Shown piece after piece: positions 1 to 8,926 of a stretch of DNA of 64,000 bases. Under the pieces are notes generated by a model. That model did no database searches. It worked only from the letters and a program-made list of their open reading frames with translations, and was not told the DNA's origin. The stretch spans positions 19,316 to 83,315 of the forward strand of contig CAWIGD010000039.1 in NCBI GenBank assembly GCA_963835165.1, read 5' to 3'. Position numbers and translations under genes: made by a program. Source of the stretch: VAZQ01 sp963835165 (lineage in GTDB: Bacteria > Pseudomonadota > Alphaproteobacteria > Rhizobiales > Xanthobacteraceae). Position 1 is the first letter of the stretch; every line of letters begins with the position of its first letter.

Positions 1-687
1 TGGGCCAGCGCAGCGGTGCCGCTGCAAGACACGCGCATAGCGATCGAAACGGTAGACGATGCGGTCAATCGGCTTGGTCTGATGGGAGTGAACCTTCCCG
101 GCAGCGTCGGCGCAGATGCACGCATCGACGCGGAGCGGCTTGAACCGTTCTACGCGCACATCGAGAAGCTCGGCCTGCCGCTGTTCCTGCATCCGACGGA
201 CGTGATCTTCCAGGACATGCTCGATGGCTATGACGGCGCACTACATCTCAGCCTTGGCCGCGTCATCGAGGTGAGTGTCGCGGCCATGCGGCTCATCCTC
301 TCCGGCGTGATGGAGCGCCATCCCGAGCTTAAGATCGTGATGTCGCATACCGGCGGATCGCTGCCTTACCAGGCCGGCCGCATGGACAAGAATTCCAAGG
401 CCGCCAAGCTGCGTCGTCCGGTCCAGGACTACATGAAGCGCATGTATACGGACACGGTGTCTCCGCACTCCGCCGGCATGAGGTTCGCGATCGACTACTA
501 CGGCATCGACCACGTCATGTATGGCACCGACTATCCTTGCTGGGATCCGGCGGCATGCCTAAAGCTGCTCGAAGACGTCACTCTGACGGCTGCCGAAAAG
601 CAAAAGCTGTTCTACGACAACGCCCGCCGCATCTTCGGCCTCAAGGACCTGCCGACGACAAAAACGCGCGAGCCGGCGTTGGTGTGA
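1..687 (+). CDS. Amidohydrolase, metal-dependent (ACMSD-like family), 5' end missing
   Basis: The frame is open from the first base of the window, so the N-terminal part, including the HxH metal motif, lies outside. About 228 C-terminal residues are present. They hold the landmarks of amidohydrolase family 2 (the ACMSD / gamma-resorcylate decarboxylase type): LFLHPTD with a metal-binding His, MSHTGGSLPYQAGRMD with the second conserved His, and YGTDYPC with the catalytic Asp. These cytoplasmic enzymes hydrolyse or decarboxylate ring-derived acids; the substrate here is unknown. A second, intact member of the family lies at 32444-33445. The gene runs toward the convergent lyase gene that ends at 803. 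The family assignment is firm and the exact reaction is not. Confidence 0.88.
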   Translation, partial: WASAAVPLQDTRIAIETVDDAVNRLGLMGVNLPGSVGADARIDAERLEPFYAHIEKLGLPLFLHPTDVIFQDMLDGYDGALHLSLGRVIEVSVAAMRLILSGVMERHPELKIVMSHTGGSLPYQAGRMDKNSKAAKLRRPVQDYMKRMYTDTVSPHSAGMRFAIDYYGIDHVMYGTDYPCWDPAACLKLLEDVTLTAAEKQKLFYDNARRIFGLKDLPTTKTREPALV

Positions 688-802
688 CCGACCCGAACAC
701 ACGAAGCGATATTCGTCACGGCCGCGTTTGTTCATCGCGTTCCGGAAGAATTCCCCGATACGCGTACGCGCGAGAGCGCAGGTACGACAAAGAGCAGTGC
801 CG

Positions 803-1672
803 TTACTGCGGCGGCGTAAACCGATCTTCCAATTTCTCCCATCGGTCGTATCCGACGACGCGCTTGTATTCTTCGAAGTCCATGCCGTCGTTGCGACGCG
901 CGAATTTGCCGGATTTCATGTCAAGCAGCACGGCCTCGATCGCCTTCGCAGCGTGCATCAGCGTGTCGAGGCCGAGCACGGCGCAGTTGAAACCGAGCTC
1001 GCCGAGCTCGCGCATCGTCAGAATTGGCGTATGGCCACCCATCAGTGGGTTGCAAACCTGCGGCACGTCGAAGGCGCGGCCGATCCGCTCCAGCTCTTGC
1101 ACGCTGCGCGGTGCCTCGATGAAGATGCCGTCGGCCCCGGCACGGATGTAGCGCTCGCTGCGGCGCATAGCCTCATCGAGATCGTAGACCTGGCGCGCGT
1201 CGGTGCGCGCCAGAATCCATGTTTCCGCGCTAAGCCGCTCGGAGCAAGCCGCACGGAGTTTTGCCTCCGCCAGTTCCACCGGCACCACCTTCTTACCTTC
1301 CATGTGGCCGCAGCGCTTGGGCCATTGCTGATCCTCGATCAGGATCGCGCTCACGCCCATGCGCTCGTAGCTTTGCACCGTGTGCACCACGTTCTTGACA
1401 TCCCCATATCCGTCATCGCCGTCCACGAACACCGGCAGGTCGCAAGCCGCCATGATGTCGCGCACGGCGGCGGAGATCTCGCCAAAGCCCTTCAAGCCAA
1501 TGTCCGGCACCCCGTATCGCGAGCCGACCGCCGGGAAGCCGCCGATGAAATAGGTCTCGAACCCGATCTTCTGGATCAGTCGCGCGCTCAGCGCGTCGTG
1601 GGCGCCCGGGACAACCAAAAGCCGCCGTTCTTTCACGGCCCTGTTGATGATCTGCCGAAAACTGGACTGCAT
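803..1672 (-). CDS. Isocitrate lyase / PEP mutase family protein
   Basis: A 289-residue TIM-barrel protein. It shows the metal-binding VDGDDGYG segment (residues 83-90) and the KRCGH signature (119-123) of the isocitrate lyase / phosphoenolpyruvate mutase superfamily. The length fits the short members (methylisocitrate lyase, oxaloacetate decarboxylase, carboxyvinyl-carboxyphosphonate mutase) rather than glyoxylate-cycle isocitrate lyase. These enzymes cleave or form C-C or C-P bonds next to a carboxylate, using Mg2+. I start at the ATG giving MQSSF; an upstream in-frame ATG at 1711 would add 13 basic residues that the family lacks. It is divergent from the hydantoinase-B gene at 1795, with about 120 bp between them. 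The substrate is unknown. Confidence 0.85.
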   Translation of the reverse strand: MQSSFRQIINRAVKERRLLVVPGAHDALSARLIQKIGFETYFIGGFPAVGSRYGVPDIGLKGFGEISAAVRDIMAACDLPVFVDGDDGYGDVKNVVHTVQSYERMGVSAILIEDQQWPKRCGHMEGKKVVPVELAEAKLRAACSERLSAETWILARTDARQVYDLDEAMRRSERYIRAGADGIFIEAPRSVQELERIGRAFDVPQVCNPLMGGHTPILTMRELGELGFNCAVLGLDTLMHAAKAIEAVLLDMKSGKFARRNDGMDFEEYKRVVGYDRWEKLEDRFTPPQ

Positions 1673-1794
1673 TGAGCGGCTCCGGAATTGTCGATATGTT
1701 CGGCAGGGCAAATCCCAACCTTACCGAATTCAAACGCAGTTCGTCCGTCAAGACTAGTGTCCGGCGAGCTCATCATCGGGATCGGAGGCAGACG

Positions 1795-3600
1795 ATGAAG
1801 CTCGACGCCGTCACGCTCGAGGTGCTCCGCAACGCTTTGCCGGCCGTCGCCAACGAGATGGCTGCCGATCTGCAGCGGACCTCCTACAACATGATGATCT
1901 ACGAGGTCCGCGACTATTGCACCGCGCTGCTCGACACGAACGGCGAGCTGATTTCGCAGAATGTCGGCGGCGTCTCCCACTTCGTTGCCGATCTCGGCGT
2001 CCTCGTCGTCGACGGCATGAAGCGCTACGGCCGCGACGGATTCAAGCCGGGCGACGTCGTTATCACCAATCATCAGGCGGTGGCCGGACAGCATCTCAAC
2101 AACGTTGTCATCTACATGCCCTATTTCTACAGGGGGGAGCTGCTGATGTTCTGCATGGTGCGGGCGCACTGGATCGACGTCGGCGGACAGAGCACTGGAT
2201 TTGGGGCCGGCGCGACGGTGGCGGATCCCTGGCTCGAAGGGCTCCAGCTCGACCAGCTCAAGATCTACGAGGAAGGCAAGCTCAACGAGACGCTCTACCG
2301 CGTGATCAAGGACAACATTCGGTTTCCGGAGTCGTCGCTCGGCGATATGAAATCGCAAATGGCCGCCTGTCGCCTTGCCGCGCGCCGCATGGACGAGCTG
2401 TTCGACAAGTACGGCAAGGACACGATCCTCGCCGCCATTTCGCAAATCTTCGACGAGACCGAGCAGAAGTGCCGTAACGTGGTGGTGCAACTTCCCGACG
2501 GCATCTACGAGGCCGAGGCTTCGATCGATGACGACGGCCTGATCCGCGACGAGGAAGTCCCGATCCGCGTCAAGATCACGATCAAGGGCAGCGACATGAC
2601 AATCGACCTGTCCGGCTGCTCGGCCGAGCGCAAGGCTGCTATCAATTCGCGCACCTATGCCGGCGCGCGTGTCGCCTACAAGGCGCTCACGGGTCCGCTC
2701 GACCCGGTCAACGAGGGTTCGTTCCGCGCGCTCAAGGTCATCATTCCGGAAGGCAACATCATGATGGCCAAATTTCCGGCACCCATGTCGGGCTGGAGCG
2801 CCATCGTGCCGACCGTCGTGGACACGATCGTGGTGGCGCTCGCCAAGGCGATGCCGGACCGTGTTCCGGCTGGCCATCATGGCCTGCTCGGGGGATCTGT
2901 CGTGTTCTTCGGGCTGCACCCCAAGACCAAGCGCCGCTTCATCGTGCAGAGTATCGAAGGCGGCGGTTGGGGCGGCCGGCCGTTCGAGGACGGCGAGTCC
3001 GCCACCGTCTCGGTATGCCAGGGCGACGTGCGCAACGGCTCGATCGAGGGTATCGAGCTCAAGTGCCCGGTGCTGGTCGAAAGCCGGGCATTGCGTCCGG
3101 ATTCCTGCGGCGCCGGGAGGTACCGGGGCGGGCTCGGGCTCGACATGAAAGTGCGCAACTTGGTTGAGGGTAAGTGGAATTTCGAGCGAACCAGGCGCAG
3201 CAAGTGCCCGCCCTGGGGGATCGCGGGAGGCACGGCCGGCGAGCCGGGCGGCAATTTGCTCAAGCTGCCGGGCGAAAAGGCATTCAAGTGGATTACGGGC
3301 GCCAATATCCCGGTCCCGCTCAACTCGCAGGCGATCGTGCGCACCGGCGGCGGAGGCGGGTGGGGCGATCCGCTCGAACGGGACGCCGCGCTCGTCGCCG
3401 CGGATGCCGCGGAGGGGCTGATTTCCCGACGCGCGGCGCGCGAACTCTACGGCGTCGTGCTCCAAGGCAGCATGTCGCTCGACGAAGGCGCAACCCAACG
3501 TCTGCGAGACCAGCTAAGGTCGAGGCGTAAGGCCCGGCCCGCGAAACGAGCCAAGCAGCAAAAGCGGCCGAGCCTGAGCAAGGGGAGGAAGCGGCGTTGA
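1795..3600 (+). CDS. hyuB: Hydantoinase B / oxoprolinase (HyuB) family subunit, orphan
   Basis: A 601-residue protein of the hydantoinase-B/oxoprolinase family: the N-terminus MKLDAVTLEVLRNALPAVA, then AALLD-type and GGxxHxxD-like segments, and a C-terminal GGGGGWGDPLERD stretch. Family members form complexes with an ATP-binding HyuA partner to open hydantoin or oxoproline rings, or act in acetone/acetophenone carboxylases. No hyuA gene lies in the window. The start ATG has a GGAGG-like site eight bases upstream. The last 25 or so residues are unusually rich in Arg and Lys (RRKARPAKRAKQQKRPSLSK), an extension not typical of the family. It stands between a divergent lyase gene and a TAXI-type binding protein. 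The family is certain; activity without HyuA is doubtful. Confidence 0.88.
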   Translation: MKLDAVTLEVLRNALPAVANEMAADLQRTSYNMMIYEVRDYCTALLDTNGELISQNVGGVSHFVADLGVLVVDGMKRYGRDGFKPGDVVITNHQAVAGQHLNNVVIYMPYFYRGELLMFCMVRAHWIDVGGQSTGFGAGATVADPWLEGLQLDQLKIYEEGKLNETLYRVIKDNIRFPESSLGDMKSQMAACRLAARRMDELFDKYGKDTILAAISQIFDETEQKCRNVVVQLPDGIYEAEASIDDDGLIRDEEVPIRVKITIKGSDMTIDLSGCSAERKAAINSRTYAGARVAYKALTGPLDPVNEGSFRALKVIIPEGNIMMAKFPAPMSGWSAIVPTVVDTIVVALAKAMPDRVPAGHHGLLGGSVVFFGLHPKTKRRFIVQSIEGGGWGGRPFEDGESATVSVCQGDVRNGSIEGIELKCPVLVESRALRPDSCGAGRYRGGLGLDMKVRNLVEGKWNFERTRRSKCPPWGIAGGTAGEPGGNLLKLPGEKAFKWITGANIPVPLNSQAIVRTGGGGGWGDPLERDAALVAADAAEGLISRRAARELYGVVLQGSMSLDEGATQRLRDQLRSRRKARPAKRAKQQKRPSLSKGRKRR

Positions 3601-3767
3601 TCCGGAGATGGGCATTGACGCCTACCGCCGGGACGCCCGTCGTGGCGCCGATCAACGAATTGTTCCTGGCGAAATGACAGCAGCGACGTCGCGGTAACCC
3701 GCGCAGCCTTAAGGGTCGTCGAGCGTGGCATAGTGCCCGCGCTTTTCACCGCACGGAGATGCTCGAC

Positions 3768-4736
3768 ATGGAACCGCTACCGAAAGGCGCGAACTTCGTT
3801 CGCGCCAAGACGCTCTGGGAGATCGGCCTCCACCTCGCCGGCAATCCTACGACGCCTTATGGCGGCAATCGCGATATGACCATCACAATCGGCAGCGGCT
3901 CCGGCGCGACCTTCCGGCCCTGGCTGAGGCTCGCCACCGGCTCCGCCATCCTTGCCGAGCAGGTCGCGAAGGGCGACGGTGTCGACTTGGCTTTCGTCAA
4001 TCCTTCCGCGCTGCTCACGCAAGCCTATCGTGGGGTCGGTTTGTTCAGCGCGCCGCTTCCCCTGCGCATCGTCGCGGTCTATCCCAGCTGGGACCGCTTC
4101 GTGTTCATGATCCACCCGCGGACGGGGATCCGCTCGCTCGCAGACATCAAGGCGAAACGATATCCGCTGCGCGTCTCGGTTCGCGAGGATCCCACCCACT
4201 CGACGCTTGTCTTGATTGATCAGGCGTTCGCGCTCCACGGCTTTGCGCTTAAGGATATCGAATCATGGGGCGGACGCCTCATCCTCTGCGGTGGGCCGTC
4301 TGATATTCGCCGGCTGGGGCCGCTTAGCCGCGGCGAGATCGACGCGGTGTTCGACGAGGGGATCAAGGTCTGGCTCGATGAGGCGCTGGCGGCGGGTCTA
4401 ACGCCGATCGCGCTTGAGCCGACCGAGTTCGATGCCATGGGGCGGCTCGGATGGCGGAAAGTTTCTCTTCCGAAGGCCCGCTTCCCGCGCCTAGCTCGGG
4501 ATGTCGACACATTCGATTTCAGCGGGTGGCCGATTTACGCGAACGTCTCGCTTCCGGAGCAGGTCGCCTACGACATCTGCGACGCCCTCGCCGCCCGCGA
4601 AGCGGAGATTCCTTGGGAGAAGGGAACCGGTGGCACCGCTTCGCGCATGGGGTGCGAGAGCGAGAGCACGCCGATGGACGTCCCCCTCCACCCGGGCGCG
4701 GAGCGTTGGTATCGCGAGCGCGGGCAAAAAGATTGA
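3768..4736 (+). CDS. TAXI-family TRAP-type solute-binding protein, no signal peptide
   Basis: A 322-residue protein resembling the TAXI family of TRAP-transporter binding proteins: TITIGSGSGATFRPW near the N-terminus, DLAFVNPSALLTQAYRG, a central LADIKAKRYPLRVSV segment and a C-terminal SLPEQVAYDICDALAA helix. TAXI proteins normally sit in the periplasm and hand substrates to a fused TRAP permease. This one has no hydrophobic leader and no TRAP permease gene nearby. A GGAG at 3755-3758 sits nine bases before the ATG at 3768 but directly abuts the ATG at 3759, so I take 3768. It lies 167 bp after the hydantoinase-B gene on the same strand and may follow it in one transcript. A cytoplasmic sensor or enzyme-accessory role is possible. 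Confidence 0.75.
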   Translation: MEPLPKGANFVRAKTLWEIGLHLAGNPTTPYGGNRDMTITIGSGSGATFRPWLRLATGSAILAEQVAKGDGVDLAFVNPSALLTQAYRGVGLFSAPLPLRIVAVYPSWDRFVFMIHPRTGIRSLADIKAKRYPLRVSVREDPTHSTLVLIDQAFALHGFALKDIESWGGRLILCGGPSDIRRLGPLSRGEIDAVFDEGIKVWLDEALAAGLTPIALEPTEFDAMGRLGWRKVSLPKARFPRLARDVDTFDFSGWPIYANVSLPEQVAYDICDALAAREAEIPWEKGTGGTASRMGCESESTPMDVPLHPGAERWYRERGQKD

Positions 4737-4752
4737 GCCCCCCGGCCCCGCA

Positions 4753-6975
4753 TCAATCGCGCATGAGCTTGTCGAGGGTGATCGGCAGATCGCGCACGCG
4801 CCTGCCGGTGGCATGATAGACCGCATTCGCGATCGCCGCCGCGGTGCCGACAATGCCGATTTCGCCGACGCCTTTGACGCCGAGCGGATTGATCTCCTCG
4901 TCCTTCTCTTCAACGAAGAAGACGTCGATCGAATGCACGTCCGCATTCACCGGCACGTGATAGTCGGCGAGGTTATGGGTCATGAATCGCCCGAAGCGGT
5001 GATCGGTCAGGGTCTCCTCGTGCAGCGCCATGCCGATGCCCCCGACGACCGCCCCGAGAATCTGGCTTTCCGCGATCTTGGGATTGAGGATGCGGCCGGC
5101 CGCCACCGCATTGACCATGCGGGTCACGCGGATCACGCCCAGCTGCTCATCGATCTTGACCTCGGCGAACACCGCCGAATGGGTGAAATGCGCGTATTTG
5201 CTGTTCCCCTTCGGCTCGGCGCTGGCTTCTTTTTCAATCCGGTCGGCGTTGCCGGCCCGCATTGCGTCTGCGACCGAAACCTCCTGGTGCTCGTCGTCCT
5301 TGCGCCGGATCTTGCCTTCGGCGAATACCACATCGTCAAGCTTCGCCCCTGTAAGCGGCGATCCCGCCATCTTCTGTGCCAGCCCGAGAAGCTCCTCCTG
5401 CACGGCCCGACAGGCCGAATGGATGGCAGAGCCAACCGATGAGGTGGTGAATGATCCGCCCTCCACCGGTGCGTCCGGCAGCGCGGAATCGCCGAGCTTC
5501 GCGGTCACATTATCAAGCGGGACGCCAAGCATCTCGGCGGCAAGCTGGGTCATCATCGTATAGGTACCGGGTCCGATGTCGGCGGTCGCACTTGCGATCT
5601 CGACGCTGCCATTGGCCGTGATAACCGCCTTGGCGCTCGCCTTCATCTGCATCGCTTCCCAGATGCCGGTCGCCATGCCCCAGCCGACCAATTCATCCCC
5701 ATCTCGCATCGAGCGAGGCTGCGGATTGCGCTTCGACCAACCGAACCTTTCCGCGCCCTGCCGATAACATTCCCGCAACTGCTTGCTGCTGAAGGGCAGG
5801 TCCTCGATCTGGTCCTTGTCGGAATAGTTGATGAGCCTGAGCTCAAGCGGATCGATCTTCGCCGCATAGGCGAGCTCATCCATCGCGCATTCAATCCCAT
5901 AGGCGCCTTCCGCTCCGCCCGGTCCGCGCATGTCGCAGGGCGTGTTCTGGTCCAGCTTCACCAGCTTTTGGCTGAGCGCGCTGTTCGCGCATCGGTACAG
6001 CCGGCTCGACCAATTGACAAAATCCCGTTCGAAATCCTCGAACTGCGAGGTCATCGCGACGACCTCGTGCCGGAACGAGGCAAGGCTGCCGTCGTCGCCG
6101 GCTCCCAGTGCCAGCTTCTGTATATTTGCGGAGCGATAGCCGAGCGTGAACATCTGCTGCCGGGTGAGGTTCACCCGGACCGAGCGCTTGAGCGCGCGCG
6201 CAGCCAGCGCGGCAAGGGGCAGCTGATATTGCGGGCGCAAGCCCGCCCCGAATGCGCCGCCGACAAAGGGTGACAGCACGCGCACCTTGTCGCGCGGCAT
6301 CCCCAGCACGTCGGCTACGTAATTCCGAGAGTTCTGTGGTCCCTGCGTCTTGTCGAAGATGGTGATCTGGTCTTCCCCCTCCCAGACCGCCGTCGCTGCG
6401 AATGTCTCCATCGGATTGTGATGCTCGACCGGCATGCGGTATTCCGCCTCGATCCGCACGGCAGCCTGCTCAAATGCCTCCACAGGACGGCCGCGCGTTG
6501 TGGGCGCCGGAGCGCCGTCCTGCTTCGAGACCTTGGCGTGCTCGCGTTGCGCTTCGAAGTCGGTGACATGCGCCTCCTGCTCGTACTCGACGCGGACGAG
6601 CGAAGCCGCAAATCGCGCGATCTCGAACTCCTCCGCGACAACCAGCGCCACCGGCTGACCACTGAAGTGAATTTGGTCGTCATAGAGCGGACGGAACGGC
6701 GAACCCGCGGGGGCAACCTCGTCTTTATACTTCTCGTCGGACGAGGCGAGCTTGGGTCGATGCTCGTGCGTGAATACGTCGAGCACGCCTGCGACCGCAA
6801 GCGCATCTCCGGCATCAATGCGCTTGATCCGGCCTTTGGCGATCGCGGATGAGACGACGACGCCATGCGCGACGCCAGGCACGTTGTATTCAGCGGCGTA
6901 CTTCGCAATGCCGGTAACCTTCGCGCGTCCCTCGACACGGGAGGTCGGCTTGCCCAGATAGCTGGTGGCAGTCAT
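4753..6975 (-). CDS. Xanthine dehydrogenase family molybdopterin-binding subunit (PaoC-like)
   Basis: A 740-residue molybdenum subunit of the xanthine dehydrogenase family, closest in layout to aldehyde oxidoreductase PaoC (YagR). The N-terminal aldehyde-oxidase hammerhead starts with YLGKPTSRVEGRAKVTGIAKY. The molybdopterin loops include VGGAFGAGLRPQ and MRGPGGAEGAYGIE. The base glutamate is in GVGEIG (about E705) near the C-terminus. The holoenzyme oxidises an aldehyde or heterocycle with water as the oxygen donor. It is the last gene of a three-gene minus-strand operon, 13 bp after the FAD subunit; the order 2Fe-2S, FAD, Mo matches paoABC. No XdhC/PaoD-type maturation gene is present in the window, so cofactor insertion must rely on a distant gene. 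Confidence 0.92.
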   Translation of the reverse strand: MTATSYLGKPTSRVEGRAKVTGIAKYAAEYNVPGVAHGVVVSSAIAKGRIKRIDAGDALAVAGVLDVFTHEHRPKLASSDEKYKDEVAPAGSPFRPLYDDQIHFSGQPVALVVAEEFEIARFAASLVRVEYEQEAHVTDFEAQREHAKVSKQDGAPAPTTRGRPVEAFEQAAVRIEAEYRMPVEHHNPMETFAATAVWEGEDQITIFDKTQGPQNSRNYVADVLGMPRDKVRVLSPFVGGAFGAGLRPQYQLPLAALAARALKRSVRVNLTRQQMFTLGYRSANIQKLALGAGDDGSLASFRHEVVAMTSQFEDFERDFVNWSSRLYRCANSALSQKLVKLDQNTPCDMRGPGGAEGAYGIECAMDELAYAAKIDPLELRLINYSDKDQIEDLPFSSKQLRECYRQGAERFGWSKRNPQPRSMRDGDELVGWGMATGIWEAMQMKASAKAVITANGSVEIASATADIGPGTYTMMTQLAAEMLGVPLDNVTAKLGDSALPDAPVEGGSFTTSSVGSAIHSACRAVQEELLGLAQKMAGSPLTGAKLDDVVFAEGKIRRKDDEHQEVSVADAMRAGNADRIEKEASAEPKGNSKYAHFTHSAVFAEVKIDEQLGVIRVTRMVNAVAAGRILNPKIAESQILGAVVGGIGMALHEETLTDHRFGRFMTHNLADYHVPVNADVHSIDVFFVEEKDEEINPLGVKGVGEIGIVGTAAAIANAVYHATGRRVRDLPITLDKLMRD

Positions 6976-6988
6976 GGCGCTCTCCCTG

Positions 6989-8005
6989 TTACTTGATCCG
7001 CTTGTCCGCTTGCGACTGCGGGGTTCCGCGCGCCGCCTGCGTCAGCGTGCGCAGAATGCCGCGCCGCGCCAGCTCGATCTTGAAGTCGTTGTGTCCGAAA
7101 CCGCGGGCATCTCGCAGCACGGTTTCGGCCGCCCGCATGAATGTCTCGCGCGTTGCCGGCGCCCCGCTGAGCTGCGCTTCGGCTTCGTGGTTGCGCCACG
7201 GCTTGTGCGCGACGCCGCCGAGCGCCAGGCGCGCTTCCTTGATTGTGCCGTCCGCGATATCGAGACCGACCGCGATCGATACCAGGGCGAACGCATATGA
7301 GAGGCGATCGCGGATCTTCAGGTAGCTGTAGTTGGCCGCGAAACCCTTGGGCGGAAGTTCGATCGCGGTGATGATCTCGTCCGACCGCAGATTGGTGTCG
7401 ATGTTCGGCGTGTCGTCCGGCAGGCGATGGAAATCGGCAAACTTTATGCTGCGCTCGCCGTCCTTGCCGGTCGCCAGCACGCAGGCCTCGAGGGCCGCAA
7501 GCGCGACGCACATGTCGGACGGGTGCGTGGCGATGCAATGCTCGCTCGTCCCGAGAATCGCATGGCCGCGGTTGATCCCCTCGATGGCCGAACAGCCGCT
7601 GCCCGGCTCACGCTTGTTGCACGGTGTGGTCGTATCGTAGAAATAGAAGCAGCGCGTTCGCTGCAGGAGATTGCCCCCGGTGGAGGCCATGTTTCGCAAT
7701 TGCTGCGAGGCCCCGGCGAGGATCGCGCTGGCCAGCAATGGATAGCGCGCCTCGATCTGCGGATGATAGGAAAGATCGCTGTTGGGAACCAGCGCGCCTA
7801 TCCGCAAGCCGCCGTCTTTCGTCTCCTCGACCTTATTGAGCGGCAGATGTGTGATGTCGATCAATCGCGACGGGCGTGCGACATTCTCCTTCATCAGGTC
7901 GATCAGGTTGGTGCCGCCCGCGATGAATTTTGCGGCTGGGTCCGCCGCGATCTGGCGTACGGCGTCGGCGACGTCGCTCGCGCGCGTATATCCAAAATTG
8001 TTCAT
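6989..8005 (-). CDS. Xanthine dehydrogenase family FAD-binding subunit with 4Fe-4S cysteines (PaoB-like)
   Basis: A 338-residue FAD subunit of the CO-dehydrogenase medium-chain type. FAD-binding motifs are FIAGGTNLIDLMKE (27-40) and STGGNLLQRTRC. It carries the four extra cysteines typical of PaoB and 4-hydroxybenzoyl-CoA-reductase-like relatives, at about 119, 129, 138 and 157, which coordinate an additional [4Fe-4S] cluster. This separates the operon from the second FAD subunit in the window (31005-31862), which lacks them. The start codon overlaps the stop of the 2Fe-2S gene as ATGA (8002-8005), implying translational coupling. Its role is to pass electrons from the 2Fe-2S clusters to FAD and the acceptor. 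Confidence 0.92.
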   Translation of the reverse strand: MNNFGYTRASDVADAVRQIAADPAAKFIAGGTNLIDLMKENVARPSRLIDITHLPLNKVEETKDGGLRIGALVPNSDLSYHPQIEARYPLLASAILAGASQQLRNMASTGGNLLQRTRCFYFYDTTTPCNKREPGSGCSAIEGINRGHAILGTSEHCIATHPSDMCVALAALEACVLATGKDGERSIKFADFHRLPDDTPNIDTNLRSDEIITAIELPPKGFAANYSYLKIRDRLSYAFALVSIAVGLDIADGTIKEARLALGGVAHKPWRNHEAEAQLSGAPATRETFMRAAETVLRDARGFGHNDFKIELARRGILRTLTQAARGTPQSQADKRIK

Positions 8006-8550
8006 CGTCCTGCCTCCCCGGATTTCTCCGCGCCCTTGCCGGACATCACCTCTTCGATCGCCGCTACGATGTTGGGATATGCGCCGCAGCGGCAGATATT
8101 GCCGCTCATCAGCTCGCGGATTTCATCGGCAGTATGTGCCTTGCCCTCGGCAATCAGACCCGCGGCGGAGCAGATCTGCCCTGGGGTGCAGTAGCCGCAC
8201 TGGAAGGCATCATGCTTCATGAAGGCCTGCTGCAACGGATGCAGCGTGCTTCCTTGTGCCAGACCCTCGATGGTCGTGACCTGCGCGCCGTCTTTCATGA
8301 CCGCCAGCGTGAGGCACGAGTAGATCCGCCGCCCGTCGACCAGCACGGTGCAGGCGCCGCATTGACCGTGGTCGCAGCCCTTTTTGGTCCCGGTGAGGTC
8401 GAGATAGAGGCGCAACGCGTCGAGGAGCGTGGTCCACGGCGCGATGGTCAATGTGCGCTTCACGCCGTTGACCTGGAGCGAGACCGTCATCTTGGCAGGC
8501 GCCGAAAATTTCTTCGACTGCTTAGGAACCGCTGAGGATGCTTGAACCAT
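8002..8550 (-). CDS. Xanthine dehydrogenase family 2Fe-2S subunit (PaoA-like), without Tat signal
   Basis: A 182-residue iron-sulfur subunit with two [2Fe-2S] domains. The plant-ferredoxin type uses C59, C64, C67 and C79 (GCDHGQCGACTVLVDG). The alpha-helical type uses C118, C121, C153 and C155 (QCGYCTPGQI and NICRCGAYPN). Start chosen at the ATG at 8550, which has GGAG eight bases upstream; an in-frame ATG at 8580 would add ten residues without a clear site. E. coli PaoA has a twin-arginine leader and is exported, but no RR motif or hydrophobic leader is visible here, so this complex is probably cytoplasmic. It is the first gene of the operon. Confidence 0.92.
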   Translation of the reverse strand: MVQASSAVPKQSKKFSAPAKMTVSLQVNGVKRTLTIAPWTTLLDALRLYLDLTGTKKGCDHGQCGACTVLVDGRRIYSCLTLAVMKDGAQVTTIEGLAQGSTLHPLQQAFMKHDAFQCGYCTPGQICSAAGLIAEGKAHTADEIRELMSGNICRCGAYPNIVAAIEEVMSGKGAEKSGEAGR

Positions 8551-8926
8551 CGGGATTCTCCGGGCTGGCGCCATTCCCACTTTTTAGCGCCGGCATTCGT
8601 GGATGGAAGAGAGGTCTTTGGATTCAGCCTTTTCCGACCGTGCAGTCATAGCCAACTATTCGCAGACGCCTCAATATGAAGAAGTACGTGGGCCCCTGAC
8701 GATATCGGCGAGGCGGCACAAGCGGTACCGCTCTGGACCGATAGGGGAACGGAGCGGTTGTTGAACTTGTTCCAGACTGACCGGGAAAAAATGCATAAAC
8801 CTAACTCTAGGTTCTCGTGGAGGCGCCCGTTGGCCCACGTTGTCCGGCTGGCATTTGGCGGTTGTCGACGCTCGCCCCTCATGACACCATATATACCGTC
8901 CCACCCCCATCAGGTTTCAAGTTTCC
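8551..8926. other. Divergent intergenic region between the Pao-like operon and the metallopeptidase gene
   Basis: About 375 bp with no supported gene. It must hold the promoters of the leftward oxidoreductase operon and the rightward metallopeptidase/ATP-grasp pair. It is more AT-rich near 8761-8815, where TTGAAC and TTGTTC hexamers are followed by an ATGCATAAAC stretch. The spacing does not match a good sigma-70 promoter, so none is called. Short frames here have no recognisable protein features. Confidence 0.6.

Noticed and set aside
3601..3767. Short frame after hyuB reading GTPVVAPINELFLAK, like the end of a ketopantoate reductase
   Set aside because: Only about 15 residues of weak likeness, no upstream continuation.
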